Shown: positions 1 to 8,362 of the stretch, piece by piece
Position numbering within the stretch: position 1 is the first letter of the stretch
Layout: every line of letters starts with the position of its first letter
Assembly (NCBI GenBank): GCA_964370375.1
Contig: CAYJIX010000027.1
Span: 1 to 28,227 of the forward strand
DNA length: 28,227 nt
DNA from: CAYJIX01 sp964370375
Lineage (GTDB): Bacteria; Desulfobacterota; Desulfovibrionia; Desulfovibrionales; Desulfovibrionaceae
Reading direction: 5' to 3'
The notes under the pieces: model-generated
Database searches by the model: none
What the model saw: only the letters and a program-made list of their open reading frames with translations
Told to the model about the DNA's origin: nothing
Position numbers and translations under genes: made by a program

Positions 1-260
1 TTGCCTTGTCATGAGGGGAATATCCCCTCCAAAAAGTATCCGCTTCCTACCATCCGGCATTTTTTGAACAGCCTGCCCTTAATAGTAATTGAAAAAGGGC
101 TATATGAACTTCTCGTCTCCAACCCTTTTTGAACAGCCTGCATGGTATTTTGATAGGGAACAAAATGCAGCGTCAGTTCGTGTGTTTTGCCTTGTCATGA
201 GGGGAATATCCCCTCCAAAAAGTATCCGCTTCCTACCATTCAACCTTTTTGAACAGCCTG
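1..260. repeat. Cluster of repeat ends sharing a TTTTTGAACAGCCTG terminus
   Basis: The 15-base word TTTTTGAACAGCCTG occurs three times here, ending at 75, 140 and 260, and again at 1316-1330. Bases 1-53 are repeated exactly at 187-239. That duplicated block holds a perfect 7-bp hairpin (GAGGGGA, loop ATA, TCCCCTC) at 13-29 and again at 199-215. The stretch CTTCCTACCAT before the terminus also matches the right end of the element at 1133-1330. I read this as stacked right-end fragments of one interspersed repeat family. An open frame across it is built only from repeat sequence, so I do not call a gene. Confidence 0.7.
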
Positions 261-285
261 ATAAAAGCCCTTTATTCAAGAGGGC
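261..285 (-). terminator. Likely rho-independent terminator of the 272-1102 gene
   Basis: On the minus strand a 5-bp GC-rich stem (GCCCT/AGGGC, 9-base loop) is followed by TTTTAT. The stop codon of the upstream gene lies inside the hairpin. The stem is short, so strength is uncertain. Confidence 0.45.
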
Positions 286-1102
286 AAGGCTCAAAACGCA
301 GGCTGTGTTCACGTTGTTGAAAACGAGCCACAGATGGCCCAAGCCACGCGCCTGTTAGGGCCCCTTCACCTTGGCAGGGAAGGAAAAGGCGCGCTCTAAC
401 ACCGTCAGGCAAGGCAGGTTTATGGGGGGGTGCATGAAAAACAGCGTCAAAATATACAGGCAAGGAAGCTTGCTCGTTCATGCGTGTTTGCAAGCTCATG
501 ATGCGCGCGTCAGGATGGGCCCAACAAAGCGCGTCTTTATCAATCATATCATGAGCAATCCCAAAGGTAGGCGGCGTATCATACCAGATGATGCGCGACA
601 GATCCTGCACTTGCAGGCTTTTTTGCAAACCATGCTCAGCATCGTCAAAAAGAACAAGGGGCATGTGCGCTTGTTCGGCCACAACGTGCAGCCATTGCTT
701 TTGCGTAAGGCTTGCTATCTGGCTAACCCCTGTCAGTTCGGCAGCTGTGAGCAAGGCATTGGGAAAGGAGCCTTGCTCGGCTACGCGCACAAGCACAGGT
801 TCACAATGAGCCAAGCGCGCCGCCATAAGAGCAGCGGCAAGACGTGTTGGTGCGGCAAAAGAAGAGCTTAATCCAAACAGGGCCCAAGGGTGCGGGCGCG
901 CTGTTTGTTCGTGGGCAAAGCCTGCATCAGGCCAAAAATGATGTTGTATGCTAAGGCTTGCTTGTTCTTTATACACCGCATGAACAAGGGCCAAGGTGGT
1001 TTTGATCCACGCTCTGTACGGTGCAGGTGTTGCTTCATACGCTGCGGCCAAAAGCTCATCTTCAAGGGCGTATTCTTGCAAGCATGAGGGTAGCGTTGAC
1101 AT
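272..1102 (-). CDS. Conserved-looking protein of unknown function (faint histidinol dehydrogenase-like pattern)
   Basis: I do not recognise this protein of about 276 residues. The start at 1102 (MSTLP) is chosen because AGGA lies 5 bases upstream; the frame stays open up to 1153, but that extension would run into the repeat element starting at 1133. No signal peptide or membrane segment is visible. The middle (APTRLAAALMAARLA, then FPNALLTAAELTGV about 20 residues on) faintly recalls the nucleotide-binding part of histidinol dehydrogenase, where PSSVLMNAIPA is followed by NPLVLAA. The rest of that enzyme, including its catalytic and zinc residues, is not evident. It may be a diverged, non-enzymatic relative or unrelated. 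It stands alone, bounded by repeats on both sides. Confidence 0.6.
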   Translation of the reverse strand: MSTLPSCLQEYALEDELLAAAYEATPAPYRAWIKTTLALVHAVYKEQASLSIQHHFWPDAGFAHEQTARPHPWALFGLSSSFAAPTRLAAALMAARLAHCEPVLVRVAEQGSFPNALLTAAELTGVSQIASLTQKQWLHVVAEQAHMPLVLFDDAEHGLQKSLQVQDLSRIIWYDTPPTFGIAHDMIDKDALCWAHPDARIMSLQTRMNEQASLPVYFDAVFHAPPHKPALPDGVRARLFLPCQGEGALTGAWLGPSVARFQQREHSLRFEPCPLE

Positions 1103-1132
1103 ATTCATCCTATGCCGAAGCGGCAGGCTTAT

Positions 1133-1330
1133 CAGGCTGCTGAAAAAGCGCAATCTGCGTTGTCAGATTACTTTTTTCTCGTTGTATGGACCATAGCCGG
1201 CTGTCTATTTGCGTACTTGCTCATGCTTTGCAAACGCAAACGGCTACGCCGCCCTTTGGGTAGCAAAAGTCCGTAGCTTACCTCGAAAAAAAATAATCTT
1301 CCTAGCATCTTGCACTTTTTGAACAGCCTG
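1133..1330. mobile_element. MITE-like imperfect palindromic element, 198 bp
   Basis: The left end CAGGCTGCTGAAAAAGCG and the reverse complement of the right end, CAGGCTGTTCAAAAAGTG, agree at most positions. The inverted similarity continues inward for roughly 45 bases: both arms have GCAA, then AGATTA, then a T-run, then CG. There is no coding capacity for a transposase. The layout fits a non-autonomous palindromic interspersed element. Its right end matches the fragments at 1-260 and 8481-8507. Target-site duplications were not clear by eye. A related half-end, GACTTTTTCAACAGG, sits at 1376-1390. Confidence 0.65.
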
Positions 1331-1401
1331 TGGAAAACTAATATCCTAAGGGTTTTTATCAATTTTTTTTACACAGACTTTTTCAACAGGTTTATGTGTT
1401 C

Positions 1402-1440
1402 AAAAAATGGCCCTCTACCCTTGCTGTACAAGAAAAGGCC
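1402..1440 (-). terminator. Likely terminator of the exported-protein gene
   Basis: On the minus strand, directly after the stop codon, a two-part hairpin (GGCC...GGCC outside, CTTG-TACAG-CAAG inside) is followed by ATTTTTTG. It would end the rsfS-gpmI-zinc ribbon-exported protein unit. Confidence 0.55.
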
Positions 1441-2616
1441 TTATTCTAACGTTGGTTTGAATGCTTCTTGTTTTTTTACAGGATAACCTTGCGGCAGGCC
1501 AAGTCCAATTTTTTCACGCAGATAAAGTTTAGCAACTTCATGAATAAGCTGGGGACGCGTTAACGTATTGGCATAACCGTTATCAGCGATAACGCCTTGT
1601 ATGGCTTTATCGTCAAGGCCGTCAACCTCGTCTTGACGGTTCACAAACGAGGCTGCAAGGGGGGCTAATTTTTGGCGCAACGCTGCGTCATCCAAGGCGT
1701 TAAGTTCGGCATAAAAGGCCTTGAGCTCATCAGGCGTTGGACGGCTTTTAGATTCCAAAATCCGTTTAAACGCGTTAAAAAAGCGTTGTAAGCCATTAAG
1801 AACATGTTCTTTTTTAACAACATTCATGCCTGACCAACCGGCATTGACCCATTTAAAGCTTACCATTTTGGTTTGTTTTGCGCCGGGTTCTTGTTCTATA
1901 AAAACGTTCACACTGGCAGACTGGTACAAATAGGTTTCAGCCCAGCCAAGCATGGGAATATTGGTGCCAATTTCAGGGCTATACACATACTGCCAATCGT
2001 TATCATTGCCCACAATCAAACCTTTAAAACCCACAGAGGATTTTTCGGGCATGCTTGAAACAGAAAACAGCACCGTGCGCCCTTCATAAGAGGTAAGAAT
2101 GAGCATCCTGTTCAAATCATAGCTGTAATAACAGCCGCTTGATTCATCGGGCGTTGTTTCTTCATACTCAACACCGTGGGTTACGAGGGGTTGTTCAGGG
2201 GGGTATTTAGCGTCAAGAAAGGCTTTATAATCGACAAGGATAGGGCTATTAGGCCGCCATGAATTGATACGCACAGAAGAGGGGTACAAAATATCCTTTG
2301 GGATTTCAACATCCAAAAGATACATCACAATATCGCGCAACGGTAGGGCCAGATTGGCTGAAAAAATCGCATCTGTGCCCAAGTCTGCGGAAGACATTGT
2401 GGTTTCAGGAGTATGGCCACCGGATAGGCTGTAGGCCAAAATCGTATCCATAGCCATAGTATTGGGAGTGTTTTTAGACGATACGGCGTTTAGCATGTCT
2501 AAAAGGGCCGTATTTACCTCAGACGGCACCTTGGCAAGCAAAGGAGCAGGGGAAAAAAAGCACAGACATAGCAATGATATAAAAAAACACTTCAAACCTT
2601 TTTTGGAAGAAAGCAT
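1441..2616 (-). CDS. Exported protein of unknown function
   Basis: The 391-residue product starts with a clear Sec signal peptide: charged SSKKGLK, a hydrophobic stretch rich in Phe, Leu and Cys, then a likely cleavage after PLLAK-type sequence near residue 29. No lipobox is convincing. The mature part is mixed alpha/beta without a domain I can name; it has aromatic-rich segments (for example GWAETYLYQSASV) and a helical C-terminal third. The start is supported by GAGG upstream. It follows the zinc-ribbon gene after about 34 bases, in which TATACT could be a -10 box, so it may be read from its own promoter as well as from the gpmI unit. It probably acts in the periplasm. Confidence 0.75.
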   Translation of the reverse strand: MLSSKKGLKCFFISLLCLCFFSPAPLLAKVPSEVNTALLDMLNAVSSKNTPNTMAMDTILAYSLSGGHTPETTMSSADLGTDAIFSANLALPLRDIVMYLLDVEIPKDILYPSSVRINSWRPNSPILVDYKAFLDAKYPPEQPLVTHGVEYEETTPDESSGCYYSYDLNRMLILTSYEGRTVLFSVSSMPEKSSVGFKGLIVGNDNDWQYVYSPEIGTNIPMLGWAETYLYQSASVNVFIEQEPGAKQTKMVSFKWVNAGWSGMNVVKKEHVLNGLQRFFNAFKRILESKSRPTPDELKAFYAELNALDDAALRQKLAPLAASFVNRQDEVDGLDDKAIQGVIADNGYANTLTRPQLIHEVAKLYLREKIGLGLPQGYPVKKQEAFKPTLE

Positions 2617-2650
2617 GAAAACCTCAATGAAAGTATACTGTTATATTTTA

Positions 2651-2893
2651 TTAAATAAAAAGGGGATCAGCTGCGGCGCGCCCATGATCAAGCATCAATT
2701 TGATATATAGGACGGTATTTTCGTCCACAGGAATGATGGGAAACTGCAGTCCGCAGTCTCCGCACATGATGATTCCTGGTTGCGTGGGCGCAATAAGTGG
2801 ATTTTTTCGTTCACAATTGGGACAAAGGTAGGCGAACAACAGTTCCATATCTGCAGGGGCCACAGGTTCCAACGGGCGTTTACCTTTGCTCAT
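2651..2893 (-). CDS. Small zinc-ribbon protein
   Basis: This 80-residue protein has two CxxC knuckles, CPNC at residues 24-27 and CGDC at 44-47, the spacing of a zinc ribbon. The rest is short and without a signal peptide, so a cytosolic role is likely. A GTG six bases earlier is possible, but the ATG at 2893 has AAGGA seven bases upstream and is preferred. With that start it overlaps the end of gpmI by 14 bases, which suggests translational coupling. Whether it binds nucleic acid or a protein partner cannot be told from sequence. Confidence 0.75.
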   Translation of the reverse strand: MSKGKRPLEPVAPADMELLFAYLCPNCERKNPLIAPTQPGIIMCGDCGLQFPIIPVDENTVLYIKLMLDHGRAAADPLFI

Positions 2894-4469
2894 AACCACA
2901 TCCTTTATTAAGAAGGGACATGCCGGTCATATCAGACGGGCAGGGCAGATGCATCAGCTCAAGGATCGTAGGCGCCACATCCGCAAGGCGCGGCACACGC
3001 TCGCGTTTTTCAGCTGTTTGCGGACTGGTTTCTTGCAACGTTGCGCACAGGGGCACGGGGTTGCCTTTTTGCAAAACGACCAAGGGCACTTGATTGCAGG
3101 TGTGGGCTGTATGGGGATTGTTGTCCTTGTCTAACATCTCTTCTGCATTGCCGTGGTCAGATGTCAGCACAAGGTTGCCTTGGGCGCGTTCAAGAGCTGC
3201 AAGAACCGGTTGTAGGCACGCATCAACTGCTTCAAGGGCTTTGATGGTGGCGTCAATTTTTCCCGTATGCCCCACCATGTCGGGATTGGCAAAATTGCAC
3301 ACAATAAGGCTGTACACGCCCGCATCAAGGGCTTCAATCAATTTTTCGGCAACGCTTTGCGCGCTCATGGCAGGCTTTTGGTCATAGGTTGCCACATCGC
3401 GCGGTGAATCAATGATGGCTCTGTCCTCCCCTGCAAAAACGTCTTCCCGTCCACCATTAAAAAAATAGGTCACATGGGCGTATTTTTCCGTTTCAGCAAG
3501 GCGTAATTGGCGCAAATGGGCCGCAGCAACAACTTCGCCCAAGGGATTGTTCACAGGCTCTTTGATAAAGGCCACGGGCAAGGTGAAATCAGCTTCATAC
3601 TGGGTCATGGACGCAAGGTGCACATGGGGGCGCGCGCCACGTTCAAAAGCTGTAAACTCTTCAAGGTGAAAGGCTGATACAAGCTCACGCGCCCTGTCTG
3701 CCCGAAAGTTGAAAAAAAAGACGCCATCGCCTGATCGCACACACACATCATGAGCTTGACCCAAAAGGTGCGGTGGCAAAAATTCGTCGGTCGCGCCTTG
3801 CGCATAGGCTTCTTCAATAGAGCGTACTGCGCTTTTTGTTGGCGTGCCTTGCCCGTGCACAAGCATGTCAAAGGCAACTTTGACCCTGTCCCAGCGTTTG
3901 TCGCGGTCCATGGCGTAAAACCTGCCGATAAACGAGCCTAAACGCCCGCCATAAGCCTCTAAAAACGTTTCAGCCTCTGCTAAAAAATCCTTACCCGACG
4001 TGGGGGATGTGTCGCGCCCATCCATAAAAGCATGCAAAATAACAGGCACATTGTGTTCGTGCGCGGCCGCTATAAGGGCTTTTATATGGTTCATGTGGCT
4101 ATGCACACCGCCATCAGACAAAAGCCCCATAAGGTGAAGACGCCCACAGGTTTTTTTTATGTTGTTCAACAAATCTGTCAGCGTATGGTTTTGGACCAAT
4201 TCCCCTGAGGCTGCGGCAAGGTCAATGCGAGTTATGTCCTGATAGACAACGCGCCCTGCGCCAAGGTTTGTATGCCCAACTTCCGAATTGCCCATAAGCT
4301 TATCAGGAAGCCCCACAGCAAAGCCGGATGCTTCGATATTGATCCGTTCAGGCAGGGCCAAGAGCTTGTTCAACAAAGGGGTATGGGCCAAAGAAACAGC
4401 ATTGCCAACACTTGCTGGTGCCACGCCATAACCGTCAAGAATCAATAAAAGAGTGGGAGCTGCTTGCAT
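2880..4469 (-). CDS. gpmI: 2,3-bisphosphoglycerate-independent phosphoglycerate mutase
   Basis: Interconverts 3- and 2-phosphoglycerate in glycolysis and gluconeogenesis, using two Mn2+ ions and a phosphoserine intermediate. The product is about 529 residues, the usual size. Family hallmarks are in order: LDGYG near residue 11, GNSEVGHTNLGAGR with the nucleophile Ser62, DGGVHSH, DGRDTSP, FFNFRADRARE, NFANPDMVGHTG, SDHGNAE and PHTAHT. An ATG at 4475 is also in frame, but AGGA directly abuts it and lies 6 bases before the ATG at 4469, so 4469 is preferred. The gene begins 8 bases after the rsfS stop and overlaps the zinc-ribbon gene, pointing to one transcript. Confidence 0.96.
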   Translation of the reverse strand: MQAAPTLLLILDGYGVAPASVGNAVSLAHTPLLNKLLALPERINIEASGFAVGLPDKLMGNSEVGHTNLGAGRVVYQDITRIDLAAASGELVQNHTLTDLLNNIKKTCGRLHLMGLLSDGGVHSHMNHIKALIAAAHEHNVPVILHAFMDGRDTSPTSGKDFLAEAETFLEAYGGRLGSFIGRFYAMDRDKRWDRVKVAFDMLVHGQGTPTKSAVRSIEEAYAQGATDEFLPPHLLGQAHDVCVRSGDGVFFFNFRADRARELVSAFHLEEFTAFERGARPHVHLASMTQYEADFTLPVAFIKEPVNNPLGEVVAAAHLRQLRLAETEKYAHVTYFFNGGREDVFAGEDRAIIDSPRDVATYDQKPAMSAQSVAEKLIEALDAGVYSLIVCNFANPDMVGHTGKIDATIKALEAVDACLQPVLAALERAQGNLVLTSDHGNAEEMLDKDNNPHTAHTCNQVPLVVLQKGNPVPLCATLQETSPQTAEKRERVPRLADVAPTILELMHLPCPSDMTGMSLLNKGCGYEQR

Positions 4470-4477
4470 GGACATTC

Positions 4478-4954
4478 CTATTCATCTGAATAAGAAGCAC
4501 GTTCGTCATCAAAATCTGCGGCAAAGCCGTCGTGCACAACGGGAGCCTGCTTTAATAGGCCCTCGATATTAAACAATTCTCTAGTATCTTGCTGAAAAAT
4601 GTGGATGATAATGTCATTACAGTCCACTAAGATCCATTGGCCCACATCAAAGCCTTCAAAACGGAAAAATTCATAACCTTCATCGGTGCAGATTTTGGCA
4701 AGCCCTTCAGCTAAGCTTCTGGCGTGACGCATGGATGAGGACGTGGCTATCAGCACCATATCCATATAGCTGGAACGTGTGCGTACATCAATGCTTACAA
4801 CGTCACGCGCTTTATTTTCTTCAAGCCATTTGACCATGGTGTCGGCTTTTTGTTCGACAGGAACTGTGGAAAAACGACGATTTCTTATAAGCCCGGGCCG
4901 CTCATTGGAAGCATTGGGTGATGGTATGGTAGTTGTTTTCATAAGGTCTTTCAT
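4478..4954 (-). CDS. rsfS: Ribosomal silencing factor RsfS
   Basis: RsfS (DUF143/Iojap family) binds ribosomal protein uL14 and blocks subunit joining, which lowers translation in starvation. The conserved core runs from VEQKADTMVKWLEE through VVSIDVRTRSSYMDMVLIATSSS, HARSLAEGL and GQWILVDCNDIIIHIFQ to the end of the RELFNIEGLL segment, matching the family pattern. The N-terminus is uncertain: in-frame ATGs lie at 4954 and 4942, neither with a strong ribosome site, and the frame is open to 5050. About 40 residues before the core look unconserved and poorly structured. The C-terminal acidic tail (DFDDERASYSDE) is extra. Its pairing with gpmI probably reflects a shared operon. Confidence 0.9.
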   Translation of the reverse strand: MKDLMKTTTIPSPNASNERPGLIRNRRFSTVPVEQKADTMVKWLEENKARDVVSIDVRTRSSYMDMVLIATSSSMRHARSLAEGLAKICTDEGYEFFRFEGFDVGQWILVDCNDIIIHIFQQDTRELFNIEGLLKQAPVVHDGFAADFDDERASYSDE

Positions 4955-5393
4955 ACTTGATTTTGTAACAATAGGCAATGGCCCTATACTTTGTTTTTTT
5001 GCGAAAACATATCGGGCAAATCCAAGGTTTTGTAGCAGCCATAGGCGCAAGTTTTTCCGTCATATTGTGCCTGTCACGGCCTTTTGAACAAGGGATTGTA
5101 GTCCCGTTTGTACAAAGGCTTTTGGGCATTTTTTATCCCTGCCTTTTTGTTTTTGTACATGACAAAACCATGAAAAAAACACCAAAAATAAAAAAAATCC
5201 TCTGTGCGGCTTGACCTCTGCAAGGAAGTGGGGCACACAAAAAGAGCTTGACGTTGCATGACTGTATGTGCTGTTGTAAAATGATTACGGCGCACGCATG
5301 AATCGTTTTTAAGCAGTTTTTTTTTACGTGTCGAAACATTGTACAATCGGCAAAAAGCGACACATAGCCAACTCATTTATTCACGAGGCCTTC
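4955..5393. other. Intergenic region between divergent rsfS and paaK
   Basis: No convincing gene is present; the short open frames do not resemble proteins. A possible sigma-70 promoter for paaK lies at 5254-5282 (TTGCAT, 17 bases, TAAAAT), about 110 bases before its start. A 10-bp palindrome ATTGTACAAT is at 5338-5347. I found no clear terminator or riboswitch. Confidence 0.35.
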
Positions 5394-6689
5394 ATGATTT
5401 TTGATATTGAAAAAGAGACCTTGCCACGAGAAGAACTCGAAGCCCTTCAACTGCGCCGCTTGCAAGAACTTTGCAGGCGCGTCTATGCCAACGTGCCCCA
5501 TTATCAGTCGCGCTTTGACGCTTGCAGGGTCACACCGTCAGACATACGCTCTTTGGCTGACATCACAAAGCTCCCTTTTACGGAAAAGCAGGATCTGCGC
5601 GACAACTACCCCTACGGCCTTTTTGCCGTACCGCGCGAAAATATTGTGCGTTTGCATGCATCAAGCGGCACCACAGGCAAAGCCACGGTGGTTGGCTACA
5701 CACGGCGCGACCTTGACAATTGGGCAAACCTTGCGGCGCGCTGCCTTGCCATGGCAGGGGCAAACACCAGCGACTTTATCCATAATGCCTACGGATACGG
5801 CCTTTTTACAGGGGGCCTTGGGGTGCATTACGGAGCAGAAAAACTTGGTGCCACGGTCATTCCCATGTCAGGTGGCGCAACGCGCAGGCAGGTACAGCTC
5901 ATGCACGATTTTGGCGCAACAGTGTTGACCTGCACGCCGTCCTATGCCCTTCATTTGTACGAGGCAGGGCAGGAAGCAGACATTGATATTCGCGCCTTGC
6001 CGTTGCGCATTGGGATCTTTGGTGCTGAACCGTGGACAGAGGAAATGCGCCGCGACATTGAAGCCAAAATGGGCATTGATGCCGTGAACATTTATGGCCT
6101 TTCAGAAATCATGGGCCCGGGCGTTGCCATGGAATGTGCCATTGCCAAAGAAGGCATGCACCTTTTTGAGGATCATTTTTACCCTGAAATCATCGACCCC
6201 GTCACTGGTCAGGTTTTACCGGAAGGCGAGCAGGGCGAGCTTGTCATCACAACCTTAACCAAGGAAGGGATCCCCCTTATCCGTTACCGCACGCGTGATA
6301 TTACGACCTTAAACTACACTCCTTGCCGTTGCGGACGCACCCATGTACGCATTGGACGCATTAAAGGCAGGAGCGATGACATGCTGATCATCCGCGGTGT
6401 GAACGTGTACCCGTCACAGATTGAAAGCATTTTGCTTGAAAGTGAAGGAGTAACGCCTCACTATCAAATCCTGCTCAGCCGCGAAAACAACCTCGACCAC
6501 CTTGAAGTGCAGGTTGAAATTTCCGCAGAAACCCTTTCAGACGCCATTAAAAACTTGCAAAAACGCGAAGCCAGAATCCAAAAAGCCATTAAGGAATTCC
6601 TTGGCGTTTCGGCAAAAGTGCGCCTTGTGGAGCCCCATTCCATCAAACGCTCAGAAGGTAAAGCCCAGCGCATTATTGACAATCGTTAG
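5394..6689 (+). CDS. paaK: Phenylacetate-CoA ligase (PaaK family)
   Basis: An adenylate-forming enzyme that activates phenylacetate or a related aryl acid to its CoA thioester with ATP. The 431-residue length fits. The nucleotide loop SSGTTGKATVVGYT is at about 90-103, YGLSE at 234-238, YRTRD at 298-302, and the C-terminal hinge and lid GRSDDMLIIRGVNVYPSQIE at 325-344. Near the end SEGKAQR supplies the probable catalytic lysine (K423). CxC in TPCRCGRTH matches metal-binding PaaK relatives. The open frame extends upstream to 5328, but GAGG five bases before the ATG at 5394 decides the start. In anaerobes this family often handles aryl acids from aromatic amino acid breakdown; no indolepyruvate oxidoreductase or ACT-domain partner is in the window, so the exact substrate is inferred. 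Confidence 0.92.
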   Translation: MIFDIEKETLPREELEALQLRRLQELCRRVYANVPHYQSRFDACRVTPSDIRSLADITKLPFTEKQDLRDNYPYGLFAVPRENIVRLHASSGTTGKATVVGYTRRDLDNWANLAARCLAMAGANTSDFIHNAYGYGLFTGGLGVHYGAEKLGATVIPMSGGATRRQVQLMHDFGATVLTCTPSYALHLYEAGQEADIDIRALPLRIGIFGAEPWTEEMRRDIEAKMGIDAVNIYGLSEIMGPGVAMECAIAKEGMHLFEDHFYPEIIDPVTGQVLPEGEQGELVITTLTKEGIPLIRYRTRDITTLNYTPCRCGRTHVRIGRIKGRSDDMLIIRGVNVYPSQIESILLESEGVTPHYQILLSRENNLDHLEVQVEISAETLSDAIKNLQKREARIQKAIKEFLGVSAKVRLVEPHSIKRSEGKAQRIIDNR

Positions 6690-6789
6690 TACCTGTTTAA
6701 CAATGGCTAAACTAAAGACAATCAAAGCCCAACACCTAGCCGATTGCTGCAAACATTCATTGGGCGAAAGTTTCAATTTTTACTACACC

Positions 6790-6813
6790 ATAAGCCGCTT
6801 TTATGCGGCTTAT
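6790..6813 (+). promoter_or_regulatory. Perfect 9-bp hairpin in the leader of the PLP enzyme gene
   Basis: ATAAGCCGC and GCGGCTTAT form a perfect stem around a 6-base loop, ending 22 bases before the start codon at 6836. No T-run follows, so it is not a standard terminator of paaK. It could block or protect the ribosome site (GAGGTG) or be a weak terminator. Confidence 0.4.
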
Positions 6814-6835
6814 CAACCAACACATTGAGGTGACT

Positions 6836-8314
6836 ATGTTTGATTTTTCCATCAATGAACGCGGTCTTGAGCATGCCGTTCAACGGGCCTGTGAAAAAAA
6901 CATTGTGATCCCAACCTTTGCCCAAATGCGCAATCCTGACCTTATCCCACAACAGGTGAAGGACAAATTACGCACTGTGGGCCTTTGGGATCTTGACCCT
7001 GTAAACTTGTTCCGCATCACTTGGAAAAACGAACCAAAAGCCATGGGCGGCGGTTATGGCGGTGTCAACTATCTTGTCATTCCGCCTGAACTTTCCGGTA
7101 TAAAAGCCCGTATTGTGGTTTTGCTTGGCAAATGGTTCCCCACAGGCACCCATAAAGTGGGCGCGGCCTTTGGCTGCCTTGCACCACGCCTTGTAACAGG
7201 CCAATTTGACCCCACCACACAAAAGGCTGCTTGGCCTTCCACAGGTAACTATTGCCGCGGTGGTGCTTATGATTCGGCCCTGCTTGGTTGTGCCTCCATT
7301 GCCATCTTGCCCGAAGGCATGAGCCGTGAACGCTTTGAGTGGCTGGAAAAAGTCGCAGGCGAAGTCATCAAAACTCCGGGCTGCGAATCCAATGTAAAAG
7401 AAATTTTTGACACCTGCTGGGAACTTCGCAAATCTGGTGATGATATTGTTATCTTTAACCAATTTGAAGAATTCGGCAACTATCTGTGGCATTACAACGT
7501 CACAGGTCAAGCCATCGAAGAGGTGCTTTTGCCCCTGGCCACAGGCCCAAGGTCAACACGCCACATCAAGGGCATCATCATGTCCACAGGTTCAGGCGGC
7601 ACCATTGCTGCCGGCGATTACATCAAACACAAATACCCCTGGGCTAAAATCGGCGCGGCAGAAGCATTGCAATGCCCAACCCTTTTGCTGAACGGCTTTG
7701 GCGACCACCGCATCGAAGGCATTGGCGACAAGCACGTGCCCTGGATCCACAATGTCAAAAATACCGACATGGTCATTGCCGTTGACGATGAAGCACCCAT
7801 GAACTGCATCCGTCTGGCCAACGAGGAAGCCGGCAAAGACTTCCTTGAAAAACAAGGACTTGACCCCAAATTCATTGATTCTCTCGATCAGCTTGGCATT
7901 TCCGGCTGGGCCAACGTGCTTGCTGCCATCAAATTTGCCAAACATTACGAGCTTGGCAGCGACGATATCGTATGTACCGTTGCCACAGATTCCATGGAAA
8001 TGTACCAAAGCCGTCTTGAAGAATTGAACGAATCCAAAGGTGCCTTTACCCCCACTGACGCTGCTATCGCCCTTGAACGCTATGTGTTCGGACAGCACAC
8101 AGCCGACCTTGAGGAGCTTTCTTTTACAGCCAGAAAGCGCGTGCATAACCTTAAATACTACACATGGATTGAACAGCAAGGCAGAACCTATACAGAAATC
8201 TGCCAGCAATGGGAATCTGACGCCTATTGGGAAGATATCCCGCCTGCCATGGGCAAGATTGACGAGCTTATCACACGCTTTAATGCTATGGTGGAAGCCA
8301 GAAACAAAGCGTAA
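6836..8314 (+). CDS. PLP-dependent enzyme of fold type II (cysteine synthase/threonine synthase-like), substrate unknown
   Basis: The 492-residue product has the features of a beta-family PLP enzyme. GTHKVGAAF carries the probable Schiff-base Lys107, STGNYCRGGAYDSAL at 135-149 corresponds to the substrate-binding Ser/Asn loop, and STGSGGT at 250-256 is the phosphate-binding loop. It is about 150 residues longer than CysK, with N- and C-terminal extensions, so neither CysK nor D-cysteine desulfhydrase fits well. The start at 6836 follows GAGGTG; an upstream ATG at 6803 lies inside the leader hairpin. It runs in the same direction as paaK, 146 bases behind, but a common pathway is only a guess. 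Beta-elimination or replacement on an amino acid is the class expectation. Confidence 0.85.
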   Translation: MFDFSINERGLEHAVQRACEKNIVIPTFAQMRNPDLIPQQVKDKLRTVGLWDLDPVNLFRITWKNEPKAMGGGYGGVNYLVIPPELSGIKARIVVLLGKWFPTGTHKVGAAFGCLAPRLVTGQFDPTTQKAAWPSTGNYCRGGAYDSALLGCASIAILPEGMSRERFEWLEKVAGEVIKTPGCESNVKEIFDTCWELRKSGDDIVIFNQFEEFGNYLWHYNVTGQAIEEVLLPLATGPRSTRHIKGIIMSTGSGGTIAAGDYIKHKYPWAKIGAAEALQCPTLLLNGFGDHRIEGIGDKHVPWIHNVKNTDMVIAVDDEAPMNCIRLANEEAGKDFLEKQGLDPKFIDSLDQLGISGWANVLAAIKFAKHYELGSDDIVCTVATDSMEMYQSRLEELNESKGAFTPTDAAIALERYVFGQHTADLEELSFTARKRVHNLKYYTWIEQQGRTYTEICQQWESDAYWEDIPPAMGKIDELITRFNAMVEARNKA

Positions 8315-8315
8315 G

Positions 8316-8334
8316 ACAGCCCCAAAAGGGCTGT
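8316..8334 (+). terminator. Hairpin after the PLP enzyme gene
   Basis: ACAGCCC pairs perfectly with GGGCTGT around the loop CAAAA, starting one base after the stop codon. The following bases (ATGGGG) lack a T-run, so termination would be weak or rho-assisted. Confidence 0.45.
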
Positions 8335-8362
8335 ATGGGGTGTCAGCTGGACAATGTTAAGA

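Noticed and set aside
89..358. Open frame of 89 codons on the plus strand
   Set aside because: It is made almost entirely of the interspersed repeat ends, with LFEQPxxx appearing twice only because the repeat is translated. No protein-like features.
5328..5393. Upstream in-frame extension of paaK
   Set aside because: The extra 22 residues have no similarity to the family and lack a ribosome site; the ATG at 5394 has GAGG correctly spaced.
7592..8209. Long minus-strand open frame of 205 codons
   Set aside because: It lies fully inside the well-supported PLP enzyme gene on the opposite strand and has no recognisable motif; it is a shadow.
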